Shown here: in pieces, positions 18,856 to 27,098 of the stretch
Position numbering within the stretch: position 1 is the stretch's first letter
How the letters are laid out: each line of letters begins with the position of its first letter
Assembly: GCA_964567485.1 (NCBI GenBank)
Contig: CAZMMX010000002.1
Span: 104,045-168,044, forward strand
Reading direction: 5' to 3'
Length of the DNA: 64,000 nucleotides
DNA from: UBA1413 sp964567485
GTDB taxonomy: Bacteria; Bacteroidota; Bacteroidia; Bacteroidales; Prolixibacteraceae
The notes under the pieces: model-generated
What the model was told of the DNA's origin: nothing
What the model saw: only the letters and a program-made list of their open reading frames with translations
Database searches by the model: none
Translations under genes and position numbers: made by a program

Positions 18856-18869
18856 AACACAGCAGGAAG

Positions 18870-19766
18870 ATGAAAACAGTGGTCATAGGATTGGGGTTGA
18901 TTGGTGGATCAATGGCGAAGGATCTTCGCCGGGCTGGTTTTGCCACAGAGATTTTGGGGGTGGAGAGTAACCCTGAGCATGCTGCGGAGGCGGTCAGGCT
19001 GGGGATCGTTGACCGGGTGGTCGCGGCGGGGGAGGCTCTTCCTGCGGCAGACCTGGTGATTGTGGCCACTCCCGTAGATGTGTCGCTGGCATTGTTGCCC
19101 GGGATCCTGGACCTGATCTCCCCCCACACCACGGTCACCGATATGGGGTCTGTCAAGCGGCGGATCACAGAGACCCTCAGCAACCATCCCCGACGCAGGA
19201 ATTACGTGCCTGCCCATCCCATGGCGGGGACTGAAAATTCGGGGCCTTCGGCGGCCCTGGAAAACCTCTTCCGGGGGAAAATCGCCATTCTGTGTGACCA
19301 GGAGTTCAGCGGCCCCCAGCACCTGGCGCTGGTCGAGAAGATGTTTCATGCCCTGGGCATGAATATCGCCTACATGACTTCCGACGAGCAGGACCACAGT
19401 ACTGCTTTTGTGTCCCATCTTCCCCACGCGGCAGCTTATGCCCTGGCCAATGCCGTGCAGGACAAGGAAGACCGGGACATCATCTTTGACCTGGCCAGTG
19501 GGGGGTTCAACTCCACCGTCAGGCTGGCCAAGAGTTCCTGCTCTATGTGGCATCCTATCTTTGAACAAAACCGCGATTACGTCGTGGAGTCCCTCAATGT
19601 TTATATCAAACACCTGGAGCAATTCCGTGATGCCATTCGCGACCGGAAGAGTTCACGCCTTGGGGAGCTGATCGTGAATGCCAACCATATCAGGGCGATT
19701 CTCGAGGGCGAGAATCCCCAGTTCCTGAAAAATGAAGAGACTTTTGTGAAATTTTACACCAAATAA
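18870..19766 (+). CDS. tyrA: Prephenate dehydrogenase
   Basis: The 298-residue enzyme oxidatively decarboxylates prephenate to 4-hydroxyphenylpyruvate with NAD(P)+, the committed step to tyrosine. An N-terminal Rossmann fold carries GLGLIGGS (7-14), followed by VIVATPVD and TDMGSVKRRI. The substrate-site motif HPMAGTE is followed by the C-terminal helical dimerisation domain with SHLPHAAAYALA. No ACT or chorismate mutase domain is attached; the mutase is fused to the next gene instead. The start codon follows the attenuator terminator by 14 bases. The next gene starts 1 base after the stop, so the two are translationally linked and under the same aromatic leader. Confidence 0.93.
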   Translation: MKTVVIGLGLIGGSMAKDLRRAGFATEILGVESNPEHAAEAVRLGIVDRVVAAGEALPAADLVIVATPVDVSLALLPGILDLISPHTTVTDMGSVKRRITETLSNHPRRRNYVPAHPMAGTENSGPSAALENLFRGKIAILCDQEFSGPQHLALVEKMFHALGMNIAYMTSDEQDHSTAFVSHLPHAAAYALANAVQDKEDRDIIFDLASGGFNSTVRLAKSSCSMWHPIFEQNRDYVVESLNVYIKHLEQFRDAIRDRKSSRLGELIVNANHIRAILEGENPQFLKNEETFVKFYTK

Positions 19767-19767
19767 G

Positions 19768-20874
19768 ATGAATGAAAAATTGGCAATCCGCCCGGTGAAA
19801 GATTGGCTGCCGCAGATTAACAATCCCCTGCTGATTGCGGGGCCCTGCAGTTTGGAAAGTGAGGAACAGGCGCTGGCGACGGCACGTCTGCTGGCCCGAG
19901 ACCACCGGGTATTTGTGTTCCGCGGTGGGGTGTGGAAACCCCGTACCCGTCCCGGAAGCTTTGAAGGCGTAGGTTCTGTGGGCCTCAGGTGGCTGCAGAC
20001 AGTCAGGGAGGAGACGGGACTTCCCGTGGGCACCGAAGTGGCCAATGCCCTCCATACTGAAGAGGCCCTCAAACACGGCATTGACGTGCTCTGGATAGGG
20101 GCCCGCTCTACCGCCAGCCCCTTTGTGGTCCAGGAAATCGCCGATGTGGTCAGGGGTACCGATGCCGTGGTGATGGTCAAAAATCCCGTGAATCCCGACC
20201 TTCAGCTTTGGATGGGAGCCATCGAGCGCGTTTACCGTTCGGGGATACGCAATATCGTGGCCATTCACCGGGGGTTTACCCCCTTTGGGGAAACCAAATA
20301 CCGCAATTATCCCAACTGGCAGACGGTGATTGAGTTGCGTCGCCTGATGCCCGAAGTTCCCATCATCTGCGACCCCAGCCATATCGCCGGGAAAAGGGAG
20401 TATCTCTACGAAATCGCCCAGAAGTCTTTTGATATGGGTCTGGAAGGGCTGATGATCGAATCGCATGTCGACCCCTCCTGCGCTCTCAGTGATAAGGAAC
20501 AGCAGCTCACCCCTGCCGATTTGGCAAAACTCCTTGACAGGCTGGTCATCCGTCACCAGAGTGCCGAAAACCCACAGTTTGAGAACCAGCTGGAAATGTA
20601 CCGAAACCGCATCGACGCCCTCGATGACGAACTGCTCGAGGTCCTCTCCTCCCGCATGGACATCGTTAGGGAGATCGGAAAGTATAAAAGGGAGAACAAC
20701 GTGACCGCCCTCCAGATCAACCGCTGGTCCCAGCTGATGGAAGACCGCGTAAAACTGGGGCAGAAACTGAACCTTCACCGGAATTTCACCCAGATTCTCT
20801 TTCAGTTGATCCATGAAGATTCGGTAAGAATCCAGACCGAAATCATGGACAACCACCCGGAAGGGGAGATGTAG
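19768..20874 (+). CDS. Bifunctional DAHP synthase / chorismate mutase
   Basis: The 368-residue fusion has an N-terminal KdsA-like (type I-beta) 3-deoxy-7-phosphoheptulonate synthase, about residues 20-265. Visible motifs are LIAGPCSLES, FRGGVWKPRT, WIGARSTASP, VMVKNP, HRGFTP and CDPSHIAGKR, which hold the metal and phosphoenolpyruvate ligands. The C-terminal domain, about 275-360, is an AroQ-type chorismate mutase (YRNRIDALDDELLEVLSSRMDIVREIGKYK). The protein thus runs the first shikimate-pathway step and the chorismate to prephenate step, and feeds TyrA encoded just upstream. Mutase fusion commonly gives allosteric control by prephenate; that is family knowledge. No prephenate dehydratase gene is nearby. 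Confidence 0.93.
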   Translation: MNEKLAIRPVKDWLPQINNPLLIAGPCSLESEEQALATARLLARDHRVFVFRGGVWKPRTRPGSFEGVGSVGLRWLQTVREETGLPVGTEVANALHTEEALKHGIDVLWIGARSTASPFVVQEIADVVRGTDAVVMVKNPVNPDLQLWMGAIERVYRSGIRNIVAIHRGFTPFGETKYRNYPNWQTVIELRRLMPEVPIICDPSHIAGKREYLYEIAQKSFDMGLEGLMIESHVDPSCALSDKEQQLTPADLAKLLDRLVIRHQSAENPQFENQLEMYRNRIDALDDELLEVLSSRMDIVREIGKYKRENNVTALQINRWSQLMEDRVKLGQKLNLHRNFTQILFQLIHEDSVRIQTEIMDNHPEGEM

Positions 20875-20901
20875 GCCGATACATTTAAATATTGTGTTAT
20901 A

Positions 20902-20939
20902 TTTACTAAATATTTAAGTGCATTTAAATATTTAGTAAA
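20902..20939. repeat. 16-bp perfect inverted repeat touching the ATPase start codon
   Basis: TTTACTAAATATTTAA (20902-20917) and TTAAATATTTAGTAAA (20924-20939) are exact reverse complements around a 6-base spacer. A third, partial copy (ATTTAAATATT) lies at 20883-20893. The right arm ends at the base before the ATG at 20940. It could be an operator for autoregulation or a hairpin hiding the start codon. Confidence 0.75.
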
Positions 20940-22208
20940 ATGGAAGACCGGTTAAGAATACTGCATACGTATAATTTCTGGGATAGTCAAACGGTAAATC
21001 TGGGATTTCTACGAAAAGATTACCTCGATAAACTTACTTCTTTTACCGGCAACCGGTTAATAAAGGTAATTACCGGCCAGAGGCGTTGCGGCAAGAGCTT
21101 TCTGCTGCGGCAGTTCATTTTTCAGTTGCACAGGCAGGGCATTGATCCCCGGAATATTTTATATATCAATAAGGAATACACGGCCTTTGACTTTATCAGA
21201 ACCAGCCATGATCTGGCGGAAGTCATACAACTTTACCTGAATCAATTTAAACCTTCAGGAAAGGTTTATCTTTTTTTAGATGAAGTTCAGCTCATAAAAG
21301 ACTGGGAGAAAGTCATCAATAGTTTTTCTCAGGATTTTACAGCAGAATATGAGGTTTTTATATCCGGTTCCAATGCATCGCTTTTATCAGGTGAACTGGC
21401 GACCTTACTTACAGGACGTTATATTGCCATCAATGTTTTTCCATACTCATACGTTGAGTATTGTCAGGTTACGGGGAAAATTCCGGGTAAACCGGCATTT
21501 GTGGAATACCTTACTGGGGGTGCACTGCCTGAGTTGTTTAACCTGCCGGATCAGGAGGTACGGCACCATTATGTTCAGGCTTTGAAGAACACCATATTGA
21601 TGAAAGATATTGTTGAAAGATACCATATCAAAGATACAGCCTTGCTGGAATCGCTTTTTTCATTTGTCATACAGAACATCTGTAATCCGGTTTCGGTGAC
21701 CAACATTGTAAACTATTACCACAACCTCCGGGTTGTCACCACGTTTAATACACTGTCTTCATATCTTGAATATCTCAAGCAAACCTTTTTGCTCCACGAG
21801 GTATCCCGTTATGACATGAAGGGGAAAAAAATATTGGGAGGTACCCGGAAATATTATCTGAACGATCTTGCCTTCAGAAACCTACTTTATTCAGGTTTTG
21901 AACCCGGATTGGGGTACTTGCTTGAAAACGCCGTCTTCCTCGCATTCAGGAGAAACGGATATGAAGTATTTACGGGTACTGAAAGGAATAAAGAGGTTGA
22001 TTTTGTGGTCAAAAAGAGCGGGACCATAAAGTATGTTCAGGTTTGTTATTTACTTACTGACGAAACCGTCATTCAGCGTGAATTCGGCAATCTCGGGGGT
22101 ATCAGGGATAATTGGGAAAAGATGGTCATTTCGCTTGATGATATTTCTTTGGGAAACAGGAATGGGATCATTCACCATCCTGCCTGGAATCCGGACATCT
22201 ATCTTTAA
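20940..22208 (+). CDS. AAA-family ATPase with DUF4143-type C-terminal domain
   Basis: The 422-residue protein belongs to the widespread prokaryotic ATPase family with an AAA_14-like N-terminal domain and a DUF4143 C-terminal domain. Walker A is GQRRCGKS (46-53) and Walker B is VYLFLDEVQ (109-117). The sensor-like region is FISGSNASLLSGELATLLTGR. The C-terminal part has the PD-(D/E)XK-like VFTGTERNKEVDFVVKK characteristic of DUF4143. The cellular role of the family is not settled. The gene is richer in A+T than its neighbours, sits alone between unrelated genes and is preceded by a 16-bp inverted repeat, all of which suggest acquisition by transfer. Confidence 0.88.
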   Translation: MEDRLRILHTYNFWDSQTVNLGFLRKDYLDKLTSFTGNRLIKVITGQRRCGKSFLLRQFIFQLHRQGIDPRNILYINKEYTAFDFIRTSHDLAEVIQLYLNQFKPSGKVYLFLDEVQLIKDWEKVINSFSQDFTAEYEVFISGSNASLLSGELATLLTGRYIAINVFPYSYVEYCQVTGKIPGKPAFVEYLTGGALPELFNLPDQEVRHHYVQALKNTILMKDIVERYHIKDTALLESLFSFVIQNICNPVSVTNIVNYYHNLRVVTTFNTLSSYLEYLKQTFLLHEVSRYDMKGKKILGGTRKYYLNDLAFRNLLYSGFEPGLGYLLENAVFLAFRRNGYEVFTGTERNKEVDFVVKKSGTIKYVQVCYLLTDETVIQREFGNLGGIRDNWEKMVISLDDISLGNRNGIIHHPAWNPDIYL

Positions 22209-22271
22209 GAAACTCCTCTGATCCCCTGATCGTTGTTTGAAAAAACGGAGGTTGGGGTAAGCAACAAATCA

Positions 22272-22787
22272 TCAAATAAGTATATATCTCCACGGCATGG
22301 AAACCCACGGCTCCCCTGCGTAATGAATACCGACGCGGGGATGGGTGGTATAGGCGGCTTTCCGGTCTGATTCTTCGATCCAGAGGCGCTGGCTGGTGGC
22401 CAGCTCTTCGCCGTAGAAGGTGCGGTCGAGGGCCAGAAGCCTGCCCACTTTTCCGGGACCTGTCACCTCGCCGATACCCCGTATCAGGACTGCCGAAGCG
22501 TCGCCTGGCCGGCCGGTGACGAAGTTAAGCATCCAGTACATGCCGTAGATGAAATAAACATAGACCGTGCCGCCTTCCCCGAACATAATGCTATTGCGGG
22601 GGGTCATTCCCCGGCTGGCATGGCAGGCCTTGTCGCCGACGCCCCGGTAGGCTTCCGTCTCGGTGATGGTATAACGGCCGTCGGTGCCGTCGTCAAATCT
22701 TCTGACCAGCGTCTTCCCGATCAGTGCCGGAGCCACCTCTAAAACGTCACACAGGAAAAAATCACGCGGTAATCTGGAATACTCCAT
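22272..22787 (-). CDS. DNA-3-methyladenine glycosylase (AAG/MPG family)
   Basis: The 171-residue protein is slightly shorter than most bacterial homologues but complete. Family residues are visible by comparison with human AAG: catalytic Glu45 in ITETEAYRG with Tyr47 (the intercalating-loop region), His56 in DKACHASRG, and GTVYVYFIYGMYWMLNFV. It excises alkylated purines such as 3-methyladenine and hypoxanthine in base excision repair, leaving an abasic site. It stands alone on the minus strand between the ATPase and the YfhO gene, 64 bases from the convergent ATPase stop. Confidence 0.9.
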   Translation of the reverse strand: MEYSRLPRDFFLCDVLEVAPALIGKTLVRRFDDGTDGRYTITETEAYRGVGDKACHASRGMTPRNSIMFGEGGTVYVYFIYGMYWMLNFVTGRPGDASAVLIRGIGEVTGPGKVGRLLALDRTFYGEELATSQRLWIEESDRKAAYTTHPRVGIHYAGEPWVSMPWRYILI

Positions 22788-22958
22788 GCCATCGATTTTG
22801 GGTCTCCTTCATTATCAGCAGGGTATCGTCCCTCTTTTCCGTGCGGGAAAGTGTCCATCATGCCCTGACAATTCTTAAAAAATCAGTGAATGAGTGCACC
22901 ATGGCCAAAGAATTTCAGGAACCGGCGATTGTAGGACGATGTAATAACCCTCTGATGA

Positions 22959-25433
22959 CTATTCCTTGTTGAGGGTGCTGTTTTTCTTTTTCCGGACATC
23001 CCACAGGAAAAACCCAGCCACGGCCAGCAGGAGCAACAGCGACCCGGCCAGGGAGATCTTGTTGCCTGTATCATAGGATGCAGGATGGAACCTGAATTCC
23101 ACGGTATGCTCCCCGGCGGGAATAACCATGGCCCTCAGAATGTAATTGGCCCTGAAGTGGGGGGTTTCCTTACCGTCGACAAAGGCTTTCCAGCCATCCT
23201 CGTAGTAGATTTCCGAGAAAACGGTCAACTGTTCCGAGGCCGAGGAAAACCGGTATTTCAGGAAATTAGGCTGGTATTCCATGAGGGCTATGGTTGCGGA
23301 GGAATCCCTGAGAAAGGTTTTCCCCTCCACGAAAGAGGCAAAGCGCCGGTCGATCACCGCCTGGTCGGGTGTTGAAACCTCCCTGAGGTCTTCGATCTCT
23401 TCATCGGCATTGGCGACGATCCTGAACCGGGAGGAGAACCAGGCGTTGCCCCATGCTTCGGGGTTCACGAGCGGGGGAGCGTTCAGGTCATAGATGATGT
23501 AACGTGTGTTCATCATATTCAGGGCTGGCAGGGTGCTGAAAACGGAATCGGGGGTGGGCATTTTCCGGAATCCTTCCACCATCATTTCCATCTCGGGGGA
23601 GAAGTGGTGGTCGATCATCTCCTGGAACCGGCGCAGTTTGACGGCGCTGTACCCTCCCAGGTTTTTGTGGAAATAGGAGGCGCGGGCGTCCTGCCAGGGG
23701 TTCTGCAAGGGAAGAACCCTGAAGCTGAGGTCTTTGTCTTTCAGAATTTCTGTATCGGCCACGGTGGGGGTGTAAAAGGCGGTGGCCTGTCTCGGGGAGG
23801 TGAAGTGGCTCTTGTTGAGGTATTTCTTGTCGACAAACCAAAGGTCAGAAAGGATCAGCAGGGCCAGGAGAGTGTAAAACCACACGGGTTTGATCTTTTT
23901 CAACTGCCACAGGAGGAGTCCTCCAGCGGCCAGGGCAATAAACAGGAAGGAGCGGAAGGCATCATTGCGGAGCATCTCTTTCCGGTCGCTGATGACGGCA
24001 TCGAGGAGCCAGCCGGGGTAAGAGGTGTCGAAGGGAGCCGAGAAGCTGCCGGCGATTCCCGGGAGCAGGGCGAAGAGAAGGGCAATGCCGCCGGAGATCC
24101 CGAAGGCCCATTTCAGGGATTTCAGGAGTTTTCTTTTTTCCACCTTTCCGCTGCTGATTTCGCGGAGTCCCAGGAATCCCAGCAGAGGCATGGTAAACCC
24201 CGCGATGATAAGGGTCATTTCGGGAGCCCTGAATTTATTATATAAGGGCAGGTGGTCGAGCAGGAAGCTGGTCAGGGGCATCACGTATTTTCCCCAGGAG
24301 AGGAGGATGGAGAGGAGGGTCGCCACCAGGAGCCACCATTTGTCGGCTCCGCTGACCACGAAGAGTCCCAGGATAAACAGGAAGACCACGATGGCTCCCA
24401 CATAATAGGGGCCGCTGGTGAAGGGCTTGTCCCCGTGGTAAAGGATCACACTGTCCAAAGCCTGGCGCGGATTTTCCACTCCCTTGTCGCGCAGGGTCTT
24501 GTAACTTTCCGATTCCAGTCCCGGGTTAGTAGTATGGCTCCCTCCCATGAACCCGGGAATCAGCAGGGTCATGGTCTCGTCAATCCTCTGGCTCCACTGC
24601 ACCACATAGTCCTTGTCGAGTCCCGAAGTCTGGTTTTCGGAATTATGGGTCAGTTCTGATTTTCCGCGGATGGTTTCCCGCGAGTATTTGGCATTGGTGT
24701 ACAAGTAGGAGAAATTAACGGCCAGGGCTATCACTACCCCGGCGGCAAGCCATCCTGTGGTTTTCAGAAAGGGGACCATCCGTTTTTCCCTGATGGCAAA
24801 ACCCAGTTCGGTGATTCCGAAGACGAGCAGGGCCAGCATGCCGTAATAGGTGATCTGGATGTGGCCTGCCATGATTTCCAGGGCCAGCCCTGCCGTGAAA
24901 AGCAGGGCTCCTTTCTTCCGGTCGTGGCGGTAGGCCAGCAGTGCTCCGGCCACCACCAGCATCAGGTATCCCAGGGCATAGGCTTTGGAATTGTGGCCCG
25001 CCTGAATGATGATGATCAGGTAGGTGGAGAAGCCGTAGGCCAGCGCCCCGGCCACACTCAGCTCACGCCCCACTTTCAGGGTGGTCAGAAGAATGTAAAA
25101 CCCGAGGAGATAAAGGATAATCATCGCCGCAGGATGAAAAAGCTTCACAAACCATGCATGGGCCACGTTGAGCAGGTTGCTCTCATATTTCACGGAAACC
25201 ATATAGCCGGGCATTCCCCCGAACATCGAGTTGGTCCAAATGGCCTCCTCGCCCGTGGCTTCCCGGTAATCGGCCAGCTCTTTTGACATGCCCACATGAC
25301 TCTGGATGTCGTGTTGTGATATGGTTTTCCCTTCCAGAAGGGGAAACAGATAGAGGTAGGATATGGCAATGAAGAATATTATAATTAATATGGTATAAAT
25401 ACCACGCTTCTGCAGCAAGCCCTGCTTTTCCAT
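22959..25433 (-). CDS. YfhO-family multispanning membrane protein
   Basis: The 824-residue protein has an N-terminal transmembrane helix (about 11-31), a periplasmic loop with MFGGMPGYMVSV, then about ten hydrophobic helices to about residue 540. A large extracytoplasmic domain follows, with AFVDGKETPHFRANYILRAMVIPAGEHTVEFRF, and a final helix before a lysine-rich tail. This is the YfhO layout. The family is related to GT-C glycosyltransferases and is implicated in lipoteichoic or lipid-linked glycosylation in Firmicutes; its Bacteroidota role is not established. The divergent flippase gene beside it supports a role in envelope glycan building. A -7-like TACTTTTG lies on the minus strand at 25462-25469. 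Confidence 0.85.
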   Translation of the reverse strand: MEKQGLLQKRGIYTILIIIFFIAISYLYLFPLLEGKTISQHDIQSHVGMSKELADYREATGEEAIWTNSMFGGMPGYMVSVKYESNLLNVAHAWFVKLFHPAAMIILYLLGFYILLTTLKVGRELSVAGALAYGFSTYLIIIIQAGHNSKAYALGYLMLVVAGALLAYRHDRKKGALLFTAGLALEIMAGHIQITYYGMLALLVFGITELGFAIREKRMVPFLKTTGWLAAGVVIALAVNFSYLYTNAKYSRETIRGKSELTHNSENQTSGLDKDYVVQWSQRIDETMTLLIPGFMGGSHTTNPGLESESYKTLRDKGVENPRQALDSVILYHGDKPFTSGPYYVGAIVVFLFILGLFVVSGADKWWLLVATLLSILLSWGKYVMPLTSFLLDHLPLYNKFRAPEMTLIIAGFTMPLLGFLGLREISSGKVEKRKLLKSLKWAFGISGGIALLFALLPGIAGSFSAPFDTSYPGWLLDAVISDRKEMLRNDAFRSFLFIALAAGGLLLWQLKKIKPVWFYTLLALLILSDLWFVDKKYLNKSHFTSPRQATAFYTPTVADTEILKDKDLSFRVLPLQNPWQDARASYFHKNLGGYSAVKLRRFQEMIDHHFSPEMEMMVEGFRKMPTPDSVFSTLPALNMMNTRYIIYDLNAPPLVNPEAWGNAWFSSRFRIVANADEEIEDLREVSTPDQAVIDRRFASFVEGKTFLRDSSATIALMEYQPNFLKYRFSSASEQLTVFSEIYYEDGWKAFVDGKETPHFRANYILRAMVIPAGEHTVEFRFHPASYDTGNKISLAGSLLLLLAVAGFFLWDVRKKKNSTLNKE

Positions 25434-25525
25434 TTTATTCAGATTAAGGATTTCCTTCAGGCAAAAGTAGCGAATTTACAGGTCATTGGGAAAAGAGGTA
25501 TCCAGCTTTTCAAGCAATCTTTTAT

Positions 25526-25533
25526 TAGTTTTG
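25526..25533 (+). promoter_or_regulatory. -7 element of the flippase promoter
   Basis: TAGTTTTG matches TAnnTTTG and lies 10 bases before the ATG, giving at most a very short leader. No clear upstream TTG is present. Confidence 0.3.
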
Positions 25534-25543
25534 TTCCTCAGTT

Positions 25544-27022
25544 ATGGGAATTATCATCAGACAATCGGTGAAAGGCGCTTTCTGGTCTTACCTGGGCATT
25601 GTGATCGGCTACATCAATGTGGGGATCATCATGCCGCAATTCTTTGAACCCGCGCAAGTCGGTCTGGTCCAGTTATTCGCTTCGGTCTCTCTTATTTTTG
25701 CCCAGTTCGGGACGTTGGGCTTTACCAGCGTCATTAACAGGATGTTCCCCCGATTCCGCAATCCCCGGCAGCAGCATCATGGCTTTCTTTTTCTGGCCCT
25801 GGTTGCGGGAATGCTGGGGTTTATCCTGGTTGTCGCCGGTTTTGTACTCCTTCATCCCTGGATCGTGGAAACCAACGTTGAAAAATCCCCCCTGCTGGTG
25901 GACTATCTCTGGTTACTGCTCCCCCTGGTGCTCATGCGGATCCTGTTTACCCTGCTCGACAACTACAACAAAGTGTTGTACGACGCCGTAACCGGAACCT
26001 TCTGGCTGGAATTCATGCACAAGGTCATCAATTTGGTGCTGATCCTGCTCTTCGCCCTGGGGTCGATCGGCTTTCCCCTGTTTTTCTATGGATACCTCGT
26101 CTCCATGAGCCTGCCCGTGGTGCCGGTGATCATCGTTTTATTCAGGCGTGACCAGTTTCACCTGAAACCTGACCGGGTCTTTCTCACTCCTGCGCTGAAA
26201 AAGGAGACGGGAAGCGTCATGGCTTACGGCTTCGTGAACGGTCTCGCGGCCATTCTGCTCGTCAATGTCGACAAGGTGTTTGTCAACCAGTATCTTTCCC
26301 TCAGTGAGGTGGGGATTTTCGGCGTTTGCGCCCTTTTTGCCACGCTGATCAAGGTGCCCTATAATTCCATCTCCAAGATAGCCACAGGCATCATCGCCGA
26401 AGCCTGGAAAAGGGATGACCGGGCACATATTACCGAAATTTACCGGAAATCATCCTTAAGCCAGGCCATCGCCGGAACGCTGATATTTGTGGGAATCATG
26501 GTCAACCTGCATAATGTTTTCGACATCCTGCCTGCGGTTTACAGCAGCGGAAAATGGGTGCTGGTGATCTATTCTGCCGGAATGCTCTGGATTACCATCA
26601 TCGGACTGGCAGGCACCATCACCGAGACCTCCTCTTATTACCGGTTCACTACGATATTCCAGCTGGTGTCGGTGGTCGTGCAGTTTCTTCTCAGCTTCCT
26701 GTTGATCCCGCGGCTGGGAATCACCGGTGCCGCCATCGCTACCATCGCCACCCTTTTTCTCTATTTCACCTCCCAGGCGATCCTGCAAAAAGTGGTCTTC
26801 GGGATTTCGGGGATCAGCCGCAGTATTGTCGTGGTCCTTCTCTTCGGAGTGCTGGGATTTGTTGCAGGCTGGCTGATGCCACGCCTGCCCCTTGTTGCCG
26901 ACATCGTGGTCAGAAGCGGGGCTGTGGTTCTGGTTTTCGGGGGATTGGTATGGATTTCCAAAATATGGCCTGAAGCCAATGAGTTAACCAGCCATCTCTT
27001 TCGTAAAGCCGGAATCAGGTAA
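25544..27022 (+). CDS. Oligosaccharide flippase (Wzx/MOP superfamily)
   Basis: The 492-residue protein has about 12-14 predicted hydrophobic helices and the N-terminal polysaccharide-synthesis signature SVKGAFWSYLGIVIGYINVGIIMPQFFEPAQVGLVQLF typical of Wzx-like flippases, of which only the general pattern matters here. It would translocate lipid-linked glycan units across the inner membrane. It starts the plus-strand part of the polysaccharide region, divergent from the YfhO gene. The last 18 codons fall inside an imperfect 59-bp tandem duplication that continues past the stop codon (26969-27086). Confidence 0.88.
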   Translation: MGIIIRQSVKGAFWSYLGIVIGYINVGIIMPQFFEPAQVGLVQLFASVSLIFAQFGTLGFTSVINRMFPRFRNPRQQHHGFLFLALVAGMLGFILVVAGFVLLHPWIVETNVEKSPLLVDYLWLLLPLVLMRILFTLLDNYNKVLYDAVTGTFWLEFMHKVINLVLILLFALGSIGFPLFFYGYLVSMSLPVVPVIIVLFRRDQFHLKPDRVFLTPALKKETGSVMAYGFVNGLAAILLVNVDKVFVNQYLSLSEVGIFGVCALFATLIKVPYNSISKIATGIIAEAWKRDDRAHITEIYRKSSLSQAIAGTLIFVGIMVNLHNVFDILPAVYSSGKWVLVIYSAGMLWITIIGLAGTITETSSYYRFTTIFQLVSVVVQFLLSFLLIPRLGITGAAIATIATLFLYFTSQAILQKVVFGISGISRSIVVVLLFGVLGFVAGWLMPRLPLVADIVVRSGAVVLVFGGLVWISKIWPEANELTSHLFRKAGIR

Positions 27023-27086
27023 TTCGCCCTGAAGCCAACAAGGCGACCGGCCATCTCTTACGCAAAGCCGGAATCAGAAATTCGCC
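26969..27086. repeat. Imperfect 59-bp tandem duplication of the flippase 3' end
   Basis: A segment beginning CCTGAAGCCAA at 26969 repeats at 27028. Both copies contain CCATCTCTT and AAAGCCGGAATCAG at matching offsets. The first copy includes the flippase stop codon; the second is non-coding and has diverged at several positions. Confidence 0.8.
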
Positions 27087-27098
27087 CTGCGACCCCGG

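Larger units (their letters stand above)
18272..18869. other. 598-bp divergent intergenic region with two promoters and an attenuator
   Basis: This gene-free stretch between divergent transcripts holds a minus-strand promoter for the T9SS protein (18372-18404), a perfect palindrome ATTAAGCGCTTAAT (18532-18545), a plus-strand promoter (18657-18690), an aromatic leader peptide ORF (18713-18787) and a terminator hairpin (18820-18855). About 18410-18650 holds nothing else I can name. Confidence 0.7.
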
